Assembly (NCBI GenBank): GCA_964497135.1
Contig: CAZCDO010000041.1
Span: forward strand, 1 to 24,061
Direction: 5' to 3'
DNA from: CAIJXV01 sp964497135
Lineage (GTDB): Bacteria; Verrucomicrobiota; Kiritimatiellia; CAIKKV01; CAIJXV01
DNA length: 24,061 nucleotides
Part shown: positions 8,447 to 16,645 of the stretch, in pieces
Position numbering within the stretch: position 1 is the first letter of the stretch
How the letters are laid out: every line of letters begins with the position of its first letter
Position numbers and translations under genes: made by a program
Notes under the pieces: model-generated
The model's database searches: none
The model's input: only the letters and a program-made list of their open reading frames with translations
Told to the model about the DNA's origin: nothing

Positions 8447-9289
8447 CTATTTTCGTGACTGAAATCCCTCAGGGCCGGGTGATTTCGGACGCCGTTGGCG
8501 AACGGCTTCGTAAAGGAGGAGGGTGGTGGCGGACGATACGTTGAGCGAGTCGGCTTGTCCGAGCATGGGAATTCGAACCTTCAGGTCGGCTTCGCGCAAC
8601 CAGAGATCACTCAAGCCGTATTGTTCGGCACCGACGACCAGGGCCACGGGACCGGTCAGGTCGACATCGAAGTAGTCGGCTTCGGCATGGGGGGTTGCGG
8701 CGAGGATGCGAATATTGCGGGCCCGAAGCCAGGCGAGGGTTTCGGGCGAGGAGGCTTCGGCGATCGGGACGGAGAAGAGGGTGCCAATGCTGGCGCGGAC
8801 GACATTGGGATTGTTAAGATCGGTGCACCGATCGCAGACGATGAGGGCGTGAACGCCGGCGGCATCGGCGGAGCGGAGGATGGTTCCGAGATTTCCGGGT
8901 TTTTCAATGGCCTCGGCCACGATCAGCAGGGGATTGGGGGGGAGTGTCAGGTCGTCCAACGTGCGGCGGATTTGGGGACCGAGGGCGAGAAGCCCCTCGG
9001 GGCGGTCGCGGTAGCCGATCTTTTCGAAGACGGGCCGGGAGCACTCGAACAAAGCGACTCCCTCGGAACGGCATTGCTCGATCAGGCCGGGTTCATTGGT
9101 GCCCTGGAACAATTCGGGGCAAAAATACAGCTCGACGGGGCGATACCGATTGTCGAGCGCCCGTTTGAGTTCCCGGAAACCCTCGATGATCATCAGCCCG
9201 TCGGCGTCCCGGTGGGACCGGTGGCGAAGGTGGACGATATTTTTGATCCGCGGGTTCTGGGCGCTGGTGATGAGGGTGGGGGGTGTCAT
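8447..9289 (-). CDS. SpoU/TrmH-family RNA 2'-O-methyltransferase
   Basis: Predicted SAM-dependent ribose methyltransferase acting on rRNA or tRNA. The 280-aa protein has an N-terminal substrate-binding domain (about 1-110, with the typical opening ITSAQNPRIKNIVHLRHR) and the knotted SPOUT domain. Motif 1 is EKPGNLGTILRSADAAGV (129-146) with Asn133 and Arg139, motif 2 is VVGAEQYGLS (218-227), and motif 3 is IPMLGQADSLNVSSATTL (240-257). These match the TrmH/RlmB/TsnR group, but the target nucleotide cannot be fixed. It starts 5 bp after the stop of the lyase-like gene, without a clear Shine-Dalgarno, which suggests translational coupling. The lysine/proline tail (RRPKSPGPEGFQSRK) is short and probably disordered. 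Confidence 0.92.
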   Translation of the reverse strand: MTPPTLITSAQNPRIKNIVHLRHRSHRDADGLMIIEGFRELKRALDNRYRPVELYFCPELFQGTNEPGLIEQCRSEGVALFECSRPVFEKIGYRDRPEGLLALGPQIRRTLDDLTLPPNPLLIVAEAIEKPGNLGTILRSADAAGVHALIVCDRCTDLNNPNVVRASIGTLFSVPIAEASSPETLAWLRARNIRILAATPHAEADYFDVDLTGPVALVVGAEQYGLSDLWLREADLKVRIPMLGQADSLNVSSATTLLLYEAVRQRRPKSPGPEGFQSRK

Positions 9290-9294
9290 GGGGT

Positions 9295-10548
9295 TCAGTC
9301 GAGATCGACTTCGACATCGAAGAGTTGAAAGGGTTGGAGCGGATCCGGACGGTCGGTGAAAACCAATCGGCGCCCATCGGCGGTGAAATTACATTCCACC
9401 TTCTGGCCGCGGAATGGAATGTAGGGCGTATGGATGGTGGCGAGGCGGACCATGTCGAGTCGCGGCGAGTTCCAATCGAACCGGGCGGCGTGGGCGAAAC
9501 TATTGTCATGCGTGCCTTCTCCCGAGACGAAACGACCATCGTTGGAGCGGTACAGATGGACATGATAGGAATTCAGGGGATCGGACCGATAGACTTCGCG
9601 TCCAGCGAGGTCGGCGATGCCGAGATGGGTCGTGGCGGGGGAATATTCGGCCCAATGATGGGTTTCGAGATTCGGGTCTTGACGACGGTCTTGATAGGTA
9701 TAGCCGATATGGCGACCCCCGGCCCACCAGAACTCATGGGTGGTCATTTCGCCGTAGTCCTGAAGGCGGATGGGGTGATGGTCGGACCCGTCGATGCGCA
9801 CGGTCCAGATCCGCTGGCCCAGGGCGTCCGGCATGTCGCGACAATACCGGATGAGGCCTGGATCGGCCGGGCTGGTATCGACATGAAGGGGACATAAGCC
9901 GTGAGTGGTGAAGAGGAGGGTTTGGCGTCCGGAGGCCAGGTGATAGGCAACCAGGGAACCATGGCGGGGCCGGCTGAAATAATGATTGACGACGTCCGGA
10001 TTTTTGACCGTAGGGATGGGATACTTATCCAGGTCCTGGTGCGCATCCCGCAGGATGAGGTGGGCGCCATCGATCGTGATGTCATCGATTCGCAAGGGCT
10101 GAAAATCGGGCAGATCGGCATCCTTGACCGGCGACCCGTTCGGTAGATCGATATGCCAGAGTTCGCGGTGGGAGAGCGGTTTGCCATCCGGACCGGAATT
10201 CCCCGGGTTCCGTAAAAACCAAACCCGTCCATCGGATTCACGCATTTTGAGGGGGTAAAAAGACCAGGGAAGCAATTCCAATTCACCGGAAACCGGGTCG
10301 AGCAGAATGATATTGCCGCGATCGTGATTGCCGCGAATCAGCATGCGCCCATCCGGGCATTGCTTAAAGAGACGGAAGTAGTCGAGCAGGACCCCGTTGG
10401 GGAGCGCGGTCAGTTGGCGGATTTGACGGCCGGTATTTTCGTCCTTAAAAGAACGGGTGTGGTTGACGAATTGAGAGGGGGCATCCGGATCGGGGGTTTG
10501 CGCCCGGTCGGTGACGGGGCTGGGTACGGACGTCGGGGTGGTGGTCAT
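9295..10548 (-). CDS. Oligogalacturonate lyase-like beta-propeller protein (PL22-like)
   Basis: A 417-aa cytoplasmic protein without signal peptide, resembling the PL22 oligogalacturonate lyase family, whose members cleave short pectin fragments by beta-elimination. Propeller-like strands recur along the chain (WHIDLPNG, VRIDGSDHHPI, LFTDRPDPLQPF). Family-type features are DENTGRQIRQLT near 36-47, MTTHEFWW at 268-275 (His271) and NSYHVHLYRSNDG at 326-338 (His329, His331). From memory, these His positions correspond to metal-binding residues in characterised family members; the third protein ligand is less clear. The first ~25 residues are Pro/Thr-rich and probably not part of the fold. It heads the minus-strand run. 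Other TolB-like propeller families remain possible, and no other pectin genes are present. Confidence 0.75.
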   Translation of the reverse strand: MTTTPTSVPSPVTDRAQTPDPDAPSQFVNHTRSFKDENTGRQIRQLTALPNGVLLDYFRLFKQCPDGRMLIRGNHDRGNIILLDPVSGELELLPWSFYPLKMRESDGRVWFLRNPGNSGPDGKPLSHRELWHIDLPNGSPVKDADLPDFQPLRIDDITIDGAHLILRDAHQDLDKYPIPTVKNPDVVNHYFSRPRHGSLVAYHLASGRQTLLFTTHGLCPLHVDTSPADPGLIRYCRDMPDALGQRIWTVRIDGSDHHPIRLQDYGEMTTHEFWWAGGRHIGYTYQDRRQDPNLETHHWAEYSPATTHLGIADLAGREVYRSDPLNSYHVHLYRSNDGRFVSGEGTHDNSFAHAARFDWNSPRLDMVRLATIHTPYIPFRGQKVECNFTADGRRLVFTDRPDPLQPFQLFDVEVDLD

Positions 10549-10557
10549 AAGCGCAGG

Positions 10558-10586
10558 ATATTTAACCGGACCGGCGGCGAAGTCAA
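10558..10586 (-). promoter_or_regulatory. Candidate promoter of the minus-strand six-gene run
   Basis: TTGACT (10586-10581) and AAATAT (10563-10558) are 17 bp apart on the minus strand. The -10 ends only nine bases before the ATG at 10548, and no Shine-Dalgarno is visible, so the transcript would be leaderless or nearly so. Confidence 0.45.
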
Positions 10587-10727
10587 GCCCCCCTTACAAA
10601 AACCGGATCGTTTTTGCTTTACTCACACGGGTATTCTGGGGCACGATAGACACCTTACCGTCAGGAGTTAACGACGATTGGGCGACGCCTTTGAACGGCG
10701 CGGTTTGGTAAAAGGATGAGGTCTTTC

Positions 10728-11078
10728 ATGATGCGGCTTTTATGCTTGGGATTCTTGGTGTGCGGATTGTTGACCGGTTGCCGCACCTCGTTTCAATATC
10801 TGAATGTGCCGTCCGATGAAGGGCGGGTCAAGGTCGACGAATGGGGGAAAACGGTACGGATCAAACCGCTTCGCGAAACGAGTTATTTTAATTTTGAGAC
10901 CTTCCAGAATGCCGGCATGATTGAAAATGTTCAGATGGACGGCAATTTTATTTATTATTCAATCGTCAAACGGGTTCCGCTGAACAAGACCGTTTCGCTG
11001 GCTCCCGGCGAAGGCGAGTATCTGACCATCATCGAGCGCTACCGGGTGAATGTGGACGAGCGACTGCGGACCCGTTAA
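10728..11078 (+). CDS. Small lipoprotein of unknown function
   Basis: A 116-aa predicted lipoprotein. The signal sequence MMRLLCLGFLVCGLLTGC ends in a lipobox (LTGC) with the acylated Cys at residue 18. The mature part is about 98 residues, mixed charged and beta-prone, with no Cys and no motif I recognise. I prefer the ATG at 10728, because AAGGATGAGG precedes it at a normal distance. The in-frame ATG at 10716 would sit directly on the AAGG. The +2 residue after Cys is Thr, so outer-membrane sorting is expected if Lol rules apply, which is inference. DAHP synthase follows after 27 bp, so co-transcription is likely, but no functional link is evident. Confidence 0.75.
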   Translation: MMRLLCLGFLVCGLLTGCRTSFQYLNVPSDEGRVKVDEWGKTVRIKPLRETSYFNFETFQNAGMIENVQMDGNFIYYSIVKRVPLNKTVSLAPGEGEYLTIIERYRVNVDERLRTR

Positions 11079-11105
11079 CCGGCGTTTATTCAAGGAGACG
11101 GGATC

Positions 11106-12092
11106 ATGTTGATCGTAATGAGTCCAACCGCCTCAGCGGCGGATGTCGAGCGGGTGATGTCGGCCGTCCGGGGGCGTGGCTACGATCCCAAGCCGGTTCC
11201 GGGGGCTGAACGCACCGCGGTTTGTGTGTTGGGCAACAAGGGGCCGGTGGATCCCTCTTTTTTCGAAGACCTGCCCGGCGTCAGTCAGTGCATCCGGGTC
11301 ACGCGCCCCTATAAACTGGTCAGTCGGGAAACCCATCCTGACGATACCCGGGTGGACGTCAAGGGAACGCAGGTCGGCGGCGGCCAGTGGACCGTGATCG
11401 CCGGCCCCTGCGGGGTGGAATCGCGCGACCAGATTTTTCGTTGCGCCGAGGGGTTGGCCCGGCGGGGCATCCGATTGATGCGGGCGGGGGCTTTTAAGCC
11501 GCGGACCTCGCCCTATAGTTTTCAGGGGATGGGCGAAGAGGGATTGGCCCTGTTAAGCGAGGTTCGCGCCCAATTCGGGGTGGGCTTGGTGACGGAGGCG
11601 ATCGATCACGAAAACTTCGACCTCGTGGAACAGGTGGCGGATATGGTTCAGATCGGCGCCCGGAACATGCAAAATTTTTCGTTGTTGCGCCGGGCCGGCC
11701 GAAGCCGCAAGCCGATCCTATTGAAACGCGGGTTGGCGGCGACCCTCGATGAATTACTGATGGCGGCCGAATATATCCTGGCCGGCGGCAACAACCATCT
11801 GATCCTGTGCGAGCGGGGCGTTCGAACGTTTGACGATTATACGCGCAATACACTGGATTTGAGCGCCATTCCCGCCGTGAAAAAACTCAGCCATCTGCCG
11901 ATCCTGGTCGACCCCAGTCATGCGGCGGGCAAGTCGGAATATGTGATTCCCCTGGCGCTCGGCGCCCAGGCGGTGGGTGCGGACGGCGTGTTGGTTGAAG
12001 TGCATCCCGATCCGGAGCATGCCTTAAGCGATGGTCGGCAATCCCTGAATTTCGAGCAATTTGACGAATTGCTCAACCGATTGAAGCGGTGA
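11106..12092 (+). CDS. aroF: 3-deoxy-7-phosphoheptulonate (DAHP) synthase, type I beta with N-terminal regulatory domain
   Basis: First enzyme of the shikimate pathway: phosphoenolpyruvate plus erythrose 4-phosphate gives DAHP. The 328-aa protein has an N-terminal ferredoxin-like domain (about 1-70), typical of feedback-regulated I-beta enzymes such as that of Thermotoga, followed by the TIM barrel. Visible active-site elements are AGPCGVES (99-106, metal ligand Cys102), KPRTSPYSFQG (131-141), QIGARNMQNF (182-191), LCERGVRTF (234-242), DPSHAAGK (269-276, His272), EVHPDPEHALSDG (298-310, Glu298 and Asp309). AAGGAG lies eight bases before the ATG. No other aromatic-pathway gene is adjacent. Confidence 0.95.
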   Translation: MLIVMSPTASAADVERVMSAVRGRGYDPKPVPGAERTAVCVLGNKGPVDPSFFEDLPGVSQCIRVTRPYKLVSRETHPDDTRVDVKGTQVGGGQWTVIAGPCGVESRDQIFRCAEGLARRGIRLMRAGAFKPRTSPYSFQGMGEEGLALLSEVRAQFGVGLVTEAIDHENFDLVEQVADMVQIGARNMQNFSLLRRAGRSRKPILLKRGLAATLDELLMAAEYILAGGNNHLILCERGVRTFDDYTRNTLDLSAIPAVKKLSHLPILVDPSHAAGKSEYVIPLALGAQAVGADGVLVEVHPDPEHALSDGRQSLNFEQFDELLNRLKR

Positions 12093-12109
12093 CGGGCCCG
12101 GCCTAGCTA

Positions 12110-12125
12110 GGAGAGGATCGTCTCC
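12110..12125 (+). promoter_or_regulatory. Hairpin enclosing the ribosome-binding site of the spermidine-synthase-like gene
   Basis: GGAGA (12110-12114) can pair with TCTCC (12121-12125) around a GGATCG loop, ending at the base before the ATG. The only Shine-Dalgarno (GGAGAGG) forms the 5' arm and part of the loop, so the stem would block initiation unless it is opened by ribosomes or another factor. Confidence 0.4.
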
Positions 12126-14486
12126 ATGCGGATCCGCATGATCTTTTTTGGGTTTGGCGGGTTTGCCCTGTTGGCCCAGATCTTGTTGTTTCGTGAGTTT
12201 CACGTCATCTCCGCCGGGAACGAACTGAATTTCGCGGTGTTCATGGGCGCCTGGTTTGTTTCGATCGCAGTGGGGGCCGGCATAGCCCGCCCCGGACTCG
12301 AACAGCGCCCGCCGGCTTCTCTGCACACCACCCTGACCTTCTGTGCATGGAGTCTGGCGTTGCTGCTGCCCGTGCAACTGGGGATGGTCCGATATTGGCG
12401 GATCGGGATCGGCGCGACGTCCGGGGTGGCGATGAGTTTTGAGGCGACCGCGCTGGCGATGGCCGTGGTTGTGATGCCGACCGGCCTGGCGATCGGCGGG
12501 GCGTTTCCGCTGGGCGCCCGCTGGGCACTTTTTACCGATCCGCAGGGGGTGGGGCGGATTTATGTGGCTGAGGCGCTTGGCGCCATGGGGGCGGGACTTC
12601 TGCTCACGTTCGTGCTGGTGGGTCGCTTTCCGGCTTTGCAGATCGCGTTACTGGCCTCCGGCCTATTATTGGCGGTATCGGCTCTGATTCCGGCACGGAA
12701 GTCATGGGGGACGTTCCGGTTCATGACGGCCCTGCTGGTTATCCTGGTGGCGGCCAACCCGGAGGGGTGGGAACTGTTGGATCGTCTGTCCATTCGGGCC
12801 CGCTGGGTGGGAGCGGGCCTGTTGCCGGAGGATGCCGGCAATCCCGTTGACCGATCCCGGTGGGTGGCCGGCCGGGATACGCCTTACCAGAATTTGACAT
12901 TGACCGAGCGGGATGGGCAGTTCGCCCTTTGGGCGAATGGAACTCCGGCTTTTGTTTTTCCGGATCCGGTGGAGGCGGAACACGCCGTGCATCTGATGAT
13001 GGCACAAAAACCGGAAGCCCGCCAAATCCTGATGATCGGGGGCAATCCGGTGGACGAACTGCCCGAACTTCTCCGCTACCCGGTTCAGCGGGTGATCTAT
13101 CTGGAGCCGGATCCCGGGGTGATGGGTTTGCTCCGGGATTCGATTCCGCATCGGATCGCACCGATTATGAAAGACCCGCGGATTGAATGGGTGAATCGGG
13201 ACGCATTACCCTGGTTGCGGGACCGGACGGAACGGGTTGATGTGATCTGGTTGCACGGCGACGAGCCCATTACCTTGTCGGCCAACCGGTATTACACCCT
13301 GGAATTTTTTGAATTAGTGCGTTCGCGGTTGGGGCCGGGTGGAGTGGTGATCCTCGCCGTGGAATCCTCCGAACAATTAACCGGAATGGGGGCCCGCCGA
13401 TTGGCCTCCATCGGAGCCGCTCTGCGGTCGGTTTTTGGCGAGGTTATTTTTCTGCCGGGCAGTCCGACCCGGATCTGGGCGGCGGTCCATCCCGGAAGCC
13501 TGACGCTCGACCGGGAAACATTGGCCCTGCGATCTGAATCGGCGGGATTGCACACGCCTTATTTTCATCCTGATTTCATCCGGTTTACCGATGTGTTGGA
13601 TGGCGATAAAATTCGGGAAGTGGCGGATCGATTGGCGGGGATGGCAGTTCCCATGAATACGGCACTGAGACCTCAGTCGTGTTTCGAGAGCTTGCGGATT
13701 CGGTTGCACTGGGAGGGTGCCGAGGCGGGTCTCGCGCGGGAAGCCCTGCGATGGGAGCGGGGGGTGACGGGGTTGAAACGGATTCTGCGACATCCCTTGG
13801 GGTGGGGCGCCGGGTTACTGGCGTGGGTTGTCATGATTTTCGCCGTGCGGCGTAGTTCGGAACTGCGGCGAGGGGTGGCGCGAGTCGCGGCCGGCTATGC
13901 GGTCCTGATGATCGGCGCCATCGGGATGACCTTGGATCTGATGATTTTGGTCGGATATCAGAATCAGGAGGGCATCCTGTATTCCCGATTGGGTTTGTTG
14001 GCCGCCCTTTTCATGGTGGGCTTGGTGTTGGGTGCCGAGACCGTAAATGTGATTTCTCGGGTTCGCGGGTATCGTCCGGAATGGGGGATTCTCACGATTT
14101 GGGTGGTCCTGGGGCTATTCAGTCTCGGTTTTCCGATCCTGATGACACAGGGAATGGGATCGGATGCGGGTTGGACCATTTACGGGGGAGGCGGTGTCTT
14201 GTTTTTTGGATTGGCGGTATTGACGGGGTGGTGCGTGGGCGGGGTTTTCCCTGCGGCCTGGCAGATGGGGGTTGCGGCGGGGCTCAGAAAATCGGGCAGT
14301 ACCGCGGTGTGGGATGCATTGGATCATGTGGGGGCGGCCGGCGGAAGTTTATTGACCGGAGTGATTTTGATCCCGGTTCTGGGAATCGAGGGGACGGCCC
14401 TGATATTACAGGCATTGGTTGGACTGGGGCTTTTGCTCGTCGTGCCCTTGTTGGGCGGATGCGCCCCCGCCCGGGGGAGCATCTGA
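12126..14486 (+). CDS. Membrane-embedded spermidine-synthase-like protein (MFS-like/aminopropyltransferase fusion)
   Basis: A 786-aa inner-membrane protein. Residues ~5-210 carry about six hydrophobic helices, ~245-545 a soluble spermidine-synthase-like Rossmann domain, and ~555-780 about seven more helices. Domain signatures are ILMIGGNPVDELPELLRYP (301-319), VIYLEPDPGVM (323-333), NRDALPW (357-363) and ANRYYTLEFFELV (386-398). The glycine loop reads GGNPVDE rather than GGGDGG, and the usual catalytic acid in the (I/V)(D/N)xPDP segment is His in WLHGDEP, so ordinary spermidine synthase activity is doubtful. Such membrane fusions occur in several phyla with unknown substrates. The gene starts 33 bp after DAHP synthase and has its ribosome-binding site in a hairpin. 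No polyamine genes are nearby. Confidence 0.85.
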   Translation: MRIRMIFFGFGGFALLAQILLFREFHVISAGNELNFAVFMGAWFVSIAVGAGIARPGLEQRPPASLHTTLTFCAWSLALLLPVQLGMVRYWRIGIGATSGVAMSFEATALAMAVVVMPTGLAIGGAFPLGARWALFTDPQGVGRIYVAEALGAMGAGLLLTFVLVGRFPALQIALLASGLLLAVSALIPARKSWGTFRFMTALLVILVAANPEGWELLDRLSIRARWVGAGLLPEDAGNPVDRSRWVAGRDTPYQNLTLTERDGQFALWANGTPAFVFPDPVEAEHAVHLMMAQKPEARQILMIGGNPVDELPELLRYPVQRVIYLEPDPGVMGLLRDSIPHRIAPIMKDPRIEWVNRDALPWLRDRTERVDVIWLHGDEPITLSANRYYTLEFFELVRSRLGPGGVVILAVESSEQLTGMGARRLASIGAALRSVFGEVIFLPGSPTRIWAAVHPGSLTLDRETLALRSESAGLHTPYFHPDFIRFTDVLDGDKIREVADRLAGMAVPMNTALRPQSCFESLRIRLHWEGAEAGLAREALRWERGVTGLKRILRHPLGWGAGLLAWVVMIFAVRRSSELRRGVARVAAGYAVLMIGAIGMTLDLMILVGYQNQEGILYSRLGLLAALFMVGLVLGAETVNVISRVRGYRPEWGILTIWVVLGLFSLGFPILMTQGMGSDAGWTIYGGGGVLFFGLAVLTGWCVGGVFPAAWQMGVAAGLRKSGSTAVWDALDHVGAAGGSLLTGVILIPVLGIEGTALILQALVGLGLLLVVPLLGGCAPARGSI

Positions 14487-14607
14487 AATTAATTGCACAG
14501 AAACCGCCTACCCTAAAGGGGTACCCCAATAAATCAATTTTTTGAATTGCATTTGGGGTGGGCCATGCCAGTATTTTGGGGTTTTATTGAAACATGACCC
14601 CATTTCA
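14487..14607 (+). promoter_or_regulatory. Intergenic region with competing stem structures upstream of the esterase gene
   Basis: GGGGTACCCC (14518-14527) is a perfect palindrome. The same ACCCCA (14523-14528) can instead pair with TGGGGT (14554-14559), enclosing a second stem CAATT/AATTG (14535-14539 with 14545-14549). A further TTGGGGT occurs at about 14576-14582. No T-run follows the stems, so a simple intrinsic terminator is not supported. Confidence 0.35.
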
Positions 14608-14623
14608 GGGAGGAGACCTATCC

Positions 14624-16645
14624 ATGAATCGGAAGTTGACAAGCTGGTTGGGCGTGACGGTCATTTCGTGTGGATTGTTGGGTGCTATGGACGGTGAATT
14701 GCGGGCGGAAGTTAAGATGCCCGCGATATTTGGCGATCATATGGTGCTTCAGGCTGATCAGCCGATTCCCGTCTGGGGCTGGGCGGAGCCGGGCGAAAAA
14801 ATTACGGTTCGGCTGGGCAACACGGAAGTGCCGGCCACCGCCGATTCGCAGGGGAATTGGCAGGTGCGACTTCCGGCGCGCGCCGTGGCCGTTGACCAGA
14901 TCCTGACGGTTCGGGGGGCCAACACACTTGAATTCAAGGATGTTTTGGTGGGTGAAGTATGGGTCGGGTCCGGCCAATCCAATATGCAATGGCCGGTGGC
15001 TCTGACCCGGTTTACCTCCCAGGATGTGGCCCAGGCGGCCAATTCCCGGATTCGGCTATATACGGTACCCCAAACGACGGCTATTCTTCCGAATCATAAT
15101 CTCAAAGGGATCTGGAAGGTCTGTGATCCGGAAACCGTGTCCGGCTTTTCGGCCGTCGCGTATTTCTTTGGACGCAAACTGGAACGGGATCTGGATCGGC
15201 CCGTGGGCCTGATCAATTCCTCCTGGGGCGGGACCCGGATCGAGCCCTGGACCCCGTTCGAGGCGTTGGGGAAAATTCCCGGGTTCGAAAAGCAGATCCA
15301 TTCCCTGGTGACATTGCGCGATGGGATGGATGAGCAATTGCGGGGTTATGCGCGGCAGGTGGCGGAAGCGAAATCCCTACGAATGCGGGCGCTGGCGCTG
15401 GAGGCCGACGAGACCCAGGGCGCCGAGTACCGGCGCGCGGATTATGACGATCGCAACTGGCCGGAGATCGAGGTTCAGGGGGTGCAATGGGAGACAACCG
15501 TATTGACCAATTTTGACGGCGTCGTCTGGTATCGGCGCACGGTTGAGATTCCGGCCGACTGGGCGGGACGCGATTTGGAGATGCGCTTGGGCCCGGTGGA
15601 TGAGATGGACGTCACCTGGTTTAACGATACGCGAGTGGGCGGCCAGGGCTTAATGCGGAAAGATGAGATCCAATATTGGAACGTGCCGCGGGTTTACCCC
15701 GTGCCGGGTTCGGCGGTGAAGGCCGGACGGAACACGATCACGGTCCGGGTGATCGACACGGGCTATGCGGGTGGCCTATGGGGGGCTAAACCGGGGGACA
15801 TGAAACTGGTGCGTTCAGGCGTGGCCGATGAACGGAGTGTCGCATTGGCTGGCACTTGGAAATATCTGGTGGTCCTGAAATTCATTCCCGAGCCGAAGGC
15901 GCCGGTCTCGGTGGGAACTCCGACCGCGTTATATAATGCGATGATCCACCCGATTGTGCCCTATGGGTTCCGCGGGGCGATCTGGTACCAGGGCGAAGCG
16001 AATGTGTCGGAAGGCGATTGGTATACCCACAAGATGCGCGCGTTGATCGAGGGATGGCGGACGGCGTGGGGGCAGGGGGACTTCCCCTTTTATTATGTGC
16101 AACTGGCCCCGTATGCCTATAGCGCCACCAATACGCTTTTTTTGCCGCAACTGTGGGAAGCGCAACGGCAGGCTTTGGCCATCACGAATACCGGCATGGC
16201 TGTCACGACCGATTTGGGGAATTTGCGCAATATCCATCCCCGCCGGAAGGTGGAGGTGGGCGAACGGTTAGCTCTCTGGGCGCTGGCCAAAACCTATGGG
16301 CGGACGAATGTGGTGTTTAGCGGTCCGTTGTTGAAGGCGGTGGAGCGGGACGAAGGAAAACTTCGGTTGACCTTCGACGGCATTGGGGGTGGGTTGGTCG
16401 GACGCGAAGGAGATTCGTTGAGTTGGTTCGATATTGCGGGGGCTGACGGTCAGTTTGTCCATGCGCAGGCGATGATTGCGGGTTCAACCGTGCGCGTTTG
16501 GAGCGATCAGGTGACGGTTCCGACCCGGGTTCGCTATGGTTTTGCGATCGACGCGGAACCCGAATTGTTCAATGTGGAAGGGTTGCCGGCCTCGCCGTTT
16601 GAGGCGGAGGTGTCGCCCTACCCGAGAGACGGCGGCATGAGGTAG
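14624..16645 (+). CDS. Secreted sialate O-acetylesterase (SGNH family)
   Basis: Predicted periplasmic or secreted esterase that removes O-acetyl groups from sialic acids or other acetylated glycans. The 673-aa protein has a signal peptide (1-28), an N-terminal beta domain, and an SGNH hydrolase interrupted by a galactose-binding-like beta domain (about 285-400, with VVWYRRTVEIPADWAGRDL). Catalytic blocks are GSGQSNMQWP (115-124, Ser119), WYQGEAN (454-460) and the DLGNLRNIHPRRKVEVGERL region (530-549, His538). GGGAGGAGA sets the ATG at 14624; the ATG at 14594 lacks such a site. The final residues (VSPYPRDGGMR) and the TAG stop are encoded by the flanking 84-bp repeat, replacing the family's usual short tail after GLPASPF. 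The catalytic core is intact. Confidence 0.93.
   Translation: MNRKLTSWLGVTVISCGLLGAMDGELRAEVKMPAIFGDHMVLQADQPIPVWGWAEPGEKITVRLGNTEVPATADSQGNWQVRLPARAVAVDQILTVRGANTLEFKDVLVGEVWVGSGQSNMQWPVALTRFTSQDVAQAANSRIRLYTVPQTTAILPNHNLKGIWKVCDPETVSGFSAVAYFFGRKLERDLDRPVGLINSSWGGTRIEPWTPFEALGKIPGFEKQIHSLVTLRDGMDEQLRGYARQVAEAKSLRMRALALEADETQGAEYRRADYDDRNWPEIEVQGVQWETTVLTNFDGVVWYRRTVEIPADWAGRDLEMRLGPVDEMDVTWFNDTRVGGQGLMRKDEIQYWNVPRVYPVPGSAVKAGRNTITVRVIDTGYAGGLWGAKPGDMKLVRSGVADERSVALAGTWKYLVVLKFIPEPKAPVSVGTPTALYNAMIHPIVPYGFRGAIWYQGEANVSEGDWYTHKMRALIEGWRTAWGQGDFPFYYVQLAPYAYSATNTLFLPQLWEAQRQALAITNTGMAVTTDLGNLRNIHPRRKVEVGERLALWALAKTYGRTNVVFSGPLLKAVERDEGKLRLTFDGIGGGLVGREGDSLSWFDIAGADGQFVHAQAMIAGSTVRVWSDQVTVPTRVRYGFAIDAEPELFNVEGLPASPFEAEVSPYPRDGGMR

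Noticed and set aside
8495..9328. Plus-strand open frame opposite the RNA methyltransferase gene
   Set aside because: The translation is Gly/Glu-rich without motifs, whereas the minus strand holds all three SpoU motifs.
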